In this document: positions 61,047 through 64,000 of the stretch, piece after piece
Numbering within the stretch: position 1 is the stretch's first letter
How the letters are laid out: every line of letters starts with the position of its first letter
NCBI GenBank assembly: GCA_023441965.1
Contig: JAEZNB010000014.1
Location: 8,600 to 72,599 of the forward strand
Direction of reading: 5' to 3'
DNA: 64,000 bases
Source of the DNA: Bacillota bacterium
GTDB taxonomy: Bacteria > Bacillota > Clostridia > Lachnospirales > Lachnospiraceae
Position numbers and translations under genes: made by a program
Notes under the pieces: model-generated
The model's database searches: none
What the model was told of the DNA's origin: nothing
Seen by the model: only the letters and a program-made list of their open reading frames with translations

Positions 61047-63896
61047 TTATTTTACCGGAGTGAAGGTAAGCTTCCCGTGCTCCGGAGCCGACCCTGTGTA
61101 GGGCCAGATGGTGATCTTGGTACCGTTTTTGTTGCTTGCCCCCGAAGCGTTGACCAGCATCTGCTGCTTTCCGTAGTCTCTTATGGTAGCAAAATTACTG
61201 TACTTATTAATGCGCCAATGATGGGGATAAGATCTGATAACCAGCTGATCTCCCTGACTGGAGGAGGGTTGTGCCAGGTATCCTCCATCCTCCGTCATGA
61301 TCACATACTGTGGACCCCTATCCTCACTATAATTCACCAGTTTGACGGTAAACTTATCCGCAGGCTTTGTATCCCATAGCTCGATATAGCCCATCACTAT
61401 CTTAAGATACTTGCCATTAACACTTATGGTATAGGTTCCGTTTTCCAGTAAATCCCCTGTTTTTGCCGGATCCAAGATCATTACCTGGAAGGAAATTCCT
61501 GTACTTTTACCATCATAGTAGCAACTCATACTCTTGACTCCGGCAGTGGTAAACTTATATCCGTCAGTCACCTTGACGCTGTCTGAAATCATAAAATGAA
61601 TCTTGGAGTGGTCCAACAGCTTTCTTGTTCCGTCAACATCCTCAGAGTGTAGGATGAAGCCCTTGATTTCAAATGCTTCACCGATTTTATATACTTGCTT
61701 GGTAGGATAATTAATCAGGTAGTATTTTAATCCGCTGTTCATGGGAAGTGGATCAAACTTAATCGAAGACACTTTGGGTATCTTTCCTTTTCTCGCCAAT
61801 CTGGAGGCATTGATATAGCCGACCTTTCCATCCTTTACCACAATCGTAAGATCATCATCAAAGTATACCTTATCGCCATTGTATTGACCTAATTTTGCAT
61901 TTCTCGGGAACACGATCTTTCCGTCCGGTCCTATAAAATCGTAGTTGGAATTATAGAATAAACCACGACCGGCCGCACTCATATTAAGATAGTAAGGAGA
62001 CAGCACTTCTCCTTTTCCGGACATCAGAGTGAATAGACTCTCACCAACCTCTACTACAAATGTATTATCTATCATAGCCCTAAAACCCTGATTGGAGATG
62101 GGTATCGTCGTCTTACCTGTTTTACGATCAATTAAACCATAGATCGCCTTGCCACCCGGATCATCAGAAACTACGTAATAATCTCCCACGACACCAACGC
62201 TCCAATACTTGCATGGGACTACGACTTTTCCCTTGGTATCAACGAGGCCCTCTCTTCCGTCCTTCACAACGATTGCATATCCATCCTTTGCTTTTGCCCA
62301 CTGATTGGTAATTACTTTTTCATACTCAAAAGGAAGTATTATTTTCCCCTGCAGGTTGACGAGCCCCCATTTCCTGTTGCCCGCCTTGTCAGCCTGAGTC
62401 ATCCAAATCGTGTCGCTGACGCTGACTGTGGAGAAATAATTCCACCAGTCAAAGGTAAATGAAGTTGTCAGATTCTTATGGGTATAGGCTTTGCCAGTTT
62501 TTATTGAAGCAACACCTACATGGTTTCCTTTATCATATAGATGGAAGTATCCGTTATCCATAATAATCTTAAAGGTCTGCTCATCATATATAGCCTTATC
62601 AGATTTCGGTATCTTACTGCCATCCGGTTTGTAAAAATAGTCGGCCATAAAAATCTGATTCACAGAGTCATATTCAAGACCAAATTCATAATCCATTTCA
62701 AACGGGATGACCGTCTTATTATTTATATTAACAACACCGCGTCTGGCGCCGCCTTCTTTCTTGCCTCCGCTCACATCCTTAGCGACTATAAACAAGTTCT
62801 GATTGGCTATGATCTGCATATTGGCATCCGCAGGAAACCATCCCGTAGCAGAATTTCCACGGATACCGGCATGGTATTGGGCTTTTATGACTACTCCCTT
62901 CTTCCCTACCACTCCGGCAACCAGGTATTGATTAAAGCTAATGGTACCTCCTCCCTTATTTAAGGACAGCTTTTCCTTCTTGAGCTGGTGATAAATCATA
63001 TAGGGACCTGATTGGGGGTAAATTCCGTTATATCGGTAAGGATAGGGCCCTCCGGAGAGAATTTCCTTACCATTGGTATCAATCACCTGGGCATAAATAA
63101 GATATGCTTCACACTTGCCGGAGTTGTAATTGCTTTGTCCTTTTGTTAAGTCAACATACTCTACTTTTCCAGTAGGCACCAAAGCATATCCGCCATTAAA
63201 ATCATATTGAACTACAGTCCGCTTGCCAATGCTCTTATAGTAATCAGAGGCATCATCGGCATATTCCCACTCTGCACTTCGGCTTAAGGCCTCATAATTA
63301 GCCGGAGTACCTGCCGCCGTTGCATCGTAGTCACTGACAGGGTATTTATTCGGTTTCACAATTTCCTCACCCTTATTTAGGTTCCAGTAGCCAAGATAAT
63401 ACTTATTACCGGATTTCTTTATGATACGGCTGATTCCCTCTACCGGCAAGCCTACCGCATCATACTGACAGGGAATGACCTCCTTACCCTTCGTATCCAA
63501 GAGCCCCATCTTCCCATTCCGTACTGCCTGAGTATAACCGTCAACAAATATGGTTTCTGTTAATGGTTGTTCATTCTCTTCCTTAACCGGTATGTAGTAA
63601 GCCTTAATCTCATCATAAATTGGCTCCGCTGCGAATTTACCGCTGGAATCCACCAGGCCGTACTTAACGTTCTTAAGCGTTCCGTCAGTCTGCATATCCC
63701 CTACAGGCACCAGGCGAAGTCCGTTATCAAACATTGACTTCAAGGTCTTTGTAAATTCCTTCTCCTTACCGATCCAGGTAACATCTTCATCATTAAAGTT
63801 CTTCGTTGCTGCCGATGCTGTTACCGTAAACTGAGGAACCATTTGGGTAATAACCATACATAACAACAGTATAATGCTAAGTAATCGCTTTCTCAT
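61047..63896 (-). CDS. Secreted WG-repeat protein with C-terminal beta-trefoil
   Basis: 949 residues. Signal peptide MRKRLLSIILLLCMVITQM ending near residue 30 (ASAA). WG repeats across about 50-720: KYGLVDSSGKFAAEPIYD, GKMGLLDTKGKEVIPCQYD, KWGLVNLQGKIILPFEY, REGLVDTKGKVVVPCKY. A beta-sandwich segment about 730-815 precedes a ricin/fascin-like beta-trefoil (GTYTISVNGKYLKIV to the end). WG repeats are thought to form beta-rich surface structures; a glycan-binding role for the trefoil is inferred. GAAAGGAG precedes the ATG. It is convergent with the fusion gene. Confidence 0.88.
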   Translation of the reverse strand: MRKRLLSIILLLCMVITQMVPQFTVTASAATKNFNDEDVTWIGKEKEFTKTLKSMFDNGLRLVPVGDMQTDGTLKNVKYGLVDSSGKFAAEPIYDEIKAYYIPVKEENEQPLTETIFVDGYTQAVRNGKMGLLDTKGKEVIPCQYDAVGLPVEGISRIIKKSGNKYYLGYWNLNKGEEIVKPNKYPVSDYDATAAGTPANYEALSRSAEWEYADDASDYYKSIGKRTVVQYDFNGGYALVPTGKVEYVDLTKGQSNYNSGKCEAYLIYAQVIDTNGKEILSGGPYPYRYNGIYPQSGPYMIYHQLKKEKLSLNKGGGTISFNQYLVAGVVGKKGVVIKAQYHAGIRGNSATGWFPADANMQIIANQNLFIVAKDVSGGKKEGGARRGVVNINNKTVIPFEMDYEFGLEYDSVNQIFMADYFYKPDGSKIPKSDKAIYDEQTFKIIMDNGYFHLYDKGNHVGVASIKTGKAYTHKNLTTSFTFDWWNYFSTVSVSDTIWMTQADKAGNRKWGLVNLQGKIILPFEYEKVITNQWAKAKDGYAIVVKDGREGLVDTKGKVVVPCKYWSVGVVGDYYVVSDDPGGKAIYGLIDRKTGKTTIPISNQGFRAMIDNTFVVEVGESLFTLMSGKGEVLSPYYLNMSAAGRGLFYNSNYDFIGPDGKIVFPRNAKLGQYNGDKVYFDDDLTIVVKDGKVGYINASRLARKGKIPKVSSIKFDPLPMNSGLKYYLINYPTKQVYKIGEAFEIKGFILHSEDVDGTRKLLDHSKIHFMISDSVKVTDGYKFTTAGVKSMSCYYDGKSTGISFQVMILDPAKTGDLLENGTYTISVNGKYLKIVMGYIELWDTKPADKFTVKLVNYSEDRGPQYVIMTEDGGYLAQPSSSQGDQLVIRSYPHHWRINKYSNFATIRDYGKQQMLVNASGASNKNGTKITIWPYTGSAPEHGKLTFTPVK

Positions 63897-63935
63897 TTTT
63901 CTCTCCTTTCACTCCATATCGCGGACCCTTCCGCA

Positions 63936-64000
63936 GGGGGACGACTCAGCTGTCATGTGACAGGGGGACGTGTGACAGGGGGACGGAGTTGGTGTCACAC
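63936..64000. repeat. CAGGGGGACG repeats and GTGTGACA/TGTCACAC inverted repeat at the window edge
   Basis: CAGGGGGACG occurs three times (63934, 63961, 63976 region), and GTGTGACA...TGTCACAC (63970-64000) are inverted. This pattern matches a dispersed Clostridial intergenic repeat (inference). The element is cut by the window end. Confidence 0.6.

Noticed and set aside
1..64000. CRISPR array, prophage or insertion sequence
   Set aside because: No regularly spaced repeats, transposase, integrase or phage structural genes were seen.

Overview
The window reads as a piece of chromosome from an anaerobic, low-to-mid GC Firmicute of the Lachnospiraceae/Clostridia type. The evidence is the gene content: a SCIFF peptide with its radical-SAM maturase, indolepyruvate:ferredoxin oxidoreductase, HemZ, bifunctional Rel, ECF-type vitamin uptake, TTG and GTG starts with strong GGAGG ribosome sites, and consensus sigma-A promoters. 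Most genes lie on the minus strand. There are no rRNA or tRNA genes, no CRISPR array, no phage and no complete insertion sequence.

Layout. 0-3.1 kb: end of upp, galM, then a cobalamin riboswitch driving a DUF4430 lipid-/membrane-anchored protein and an ECF substrate-binding (S) component. 3.1-11.8 kb: a cold-shock gene, then a minus-strand aromatic 2-oxoacid cluster (two phenylacetate-CoA ligase paralogues, iorA, iorB, two tandem-ACT proteins), a sodium:solute symporter with a striking operator at its promoter, and a DUF1294 protein. 11.8-31 kb: housekeeping block with aspS, two SGNH esterases plus an orphan sugar-binding lipoprotein with a divergent LysR regulator, then hisS, hemZ, an MBL hydrolase, relA, apt and recJ. 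29.2-32.3 kb: SCIFF locus (scfA peptide, scfB maturase, and an M50-type membrane protease directly behind it). 32.4-43.8 kb: degV, pepF, ogt, a divergent nitroreductase/MarR pair sharing one operator, argC, a ZIP metal transporter, a CapA protein, a small lipoprotein, an M20 peptidase and a small ACT-like protein. 43.9-49.1 kb: a peptide-sensing two-component system with its FtsX-type ABC exporter. 49.3-57.5 kb: secreted fibronectin-III protein, metY, a DMT transporter, a yolD/Y-family polymerase pair and gdhA. 57.6-64 kb: a large ATP-grasp/nucleotidyltransferase fusion and a secreted WG-repeat protein.

The most unusual content is non-coding. Three long rod-like inverted repeats (about 140, 200 and 214 nt, at 11865-12005, 33446-33647 and 60703-60916) sit at gene 3' ends. 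They share a layout (closing stem, internal bubble, apical stem) and some short sequence blocks around the bubble. They could be structured RNAs (the first lies next to aspS, where Bacillus keeps a 6S RNA gene) or a degenerate palindromic mobile repeat. Protein-level oddities worth attention are the 1039-residue PPDK-like ATP-grasp protein that lacks a visible phosphohistidine domain and ends in a nucleotidyltransferase, and the M50 protease coupled to SCIFF maturation.
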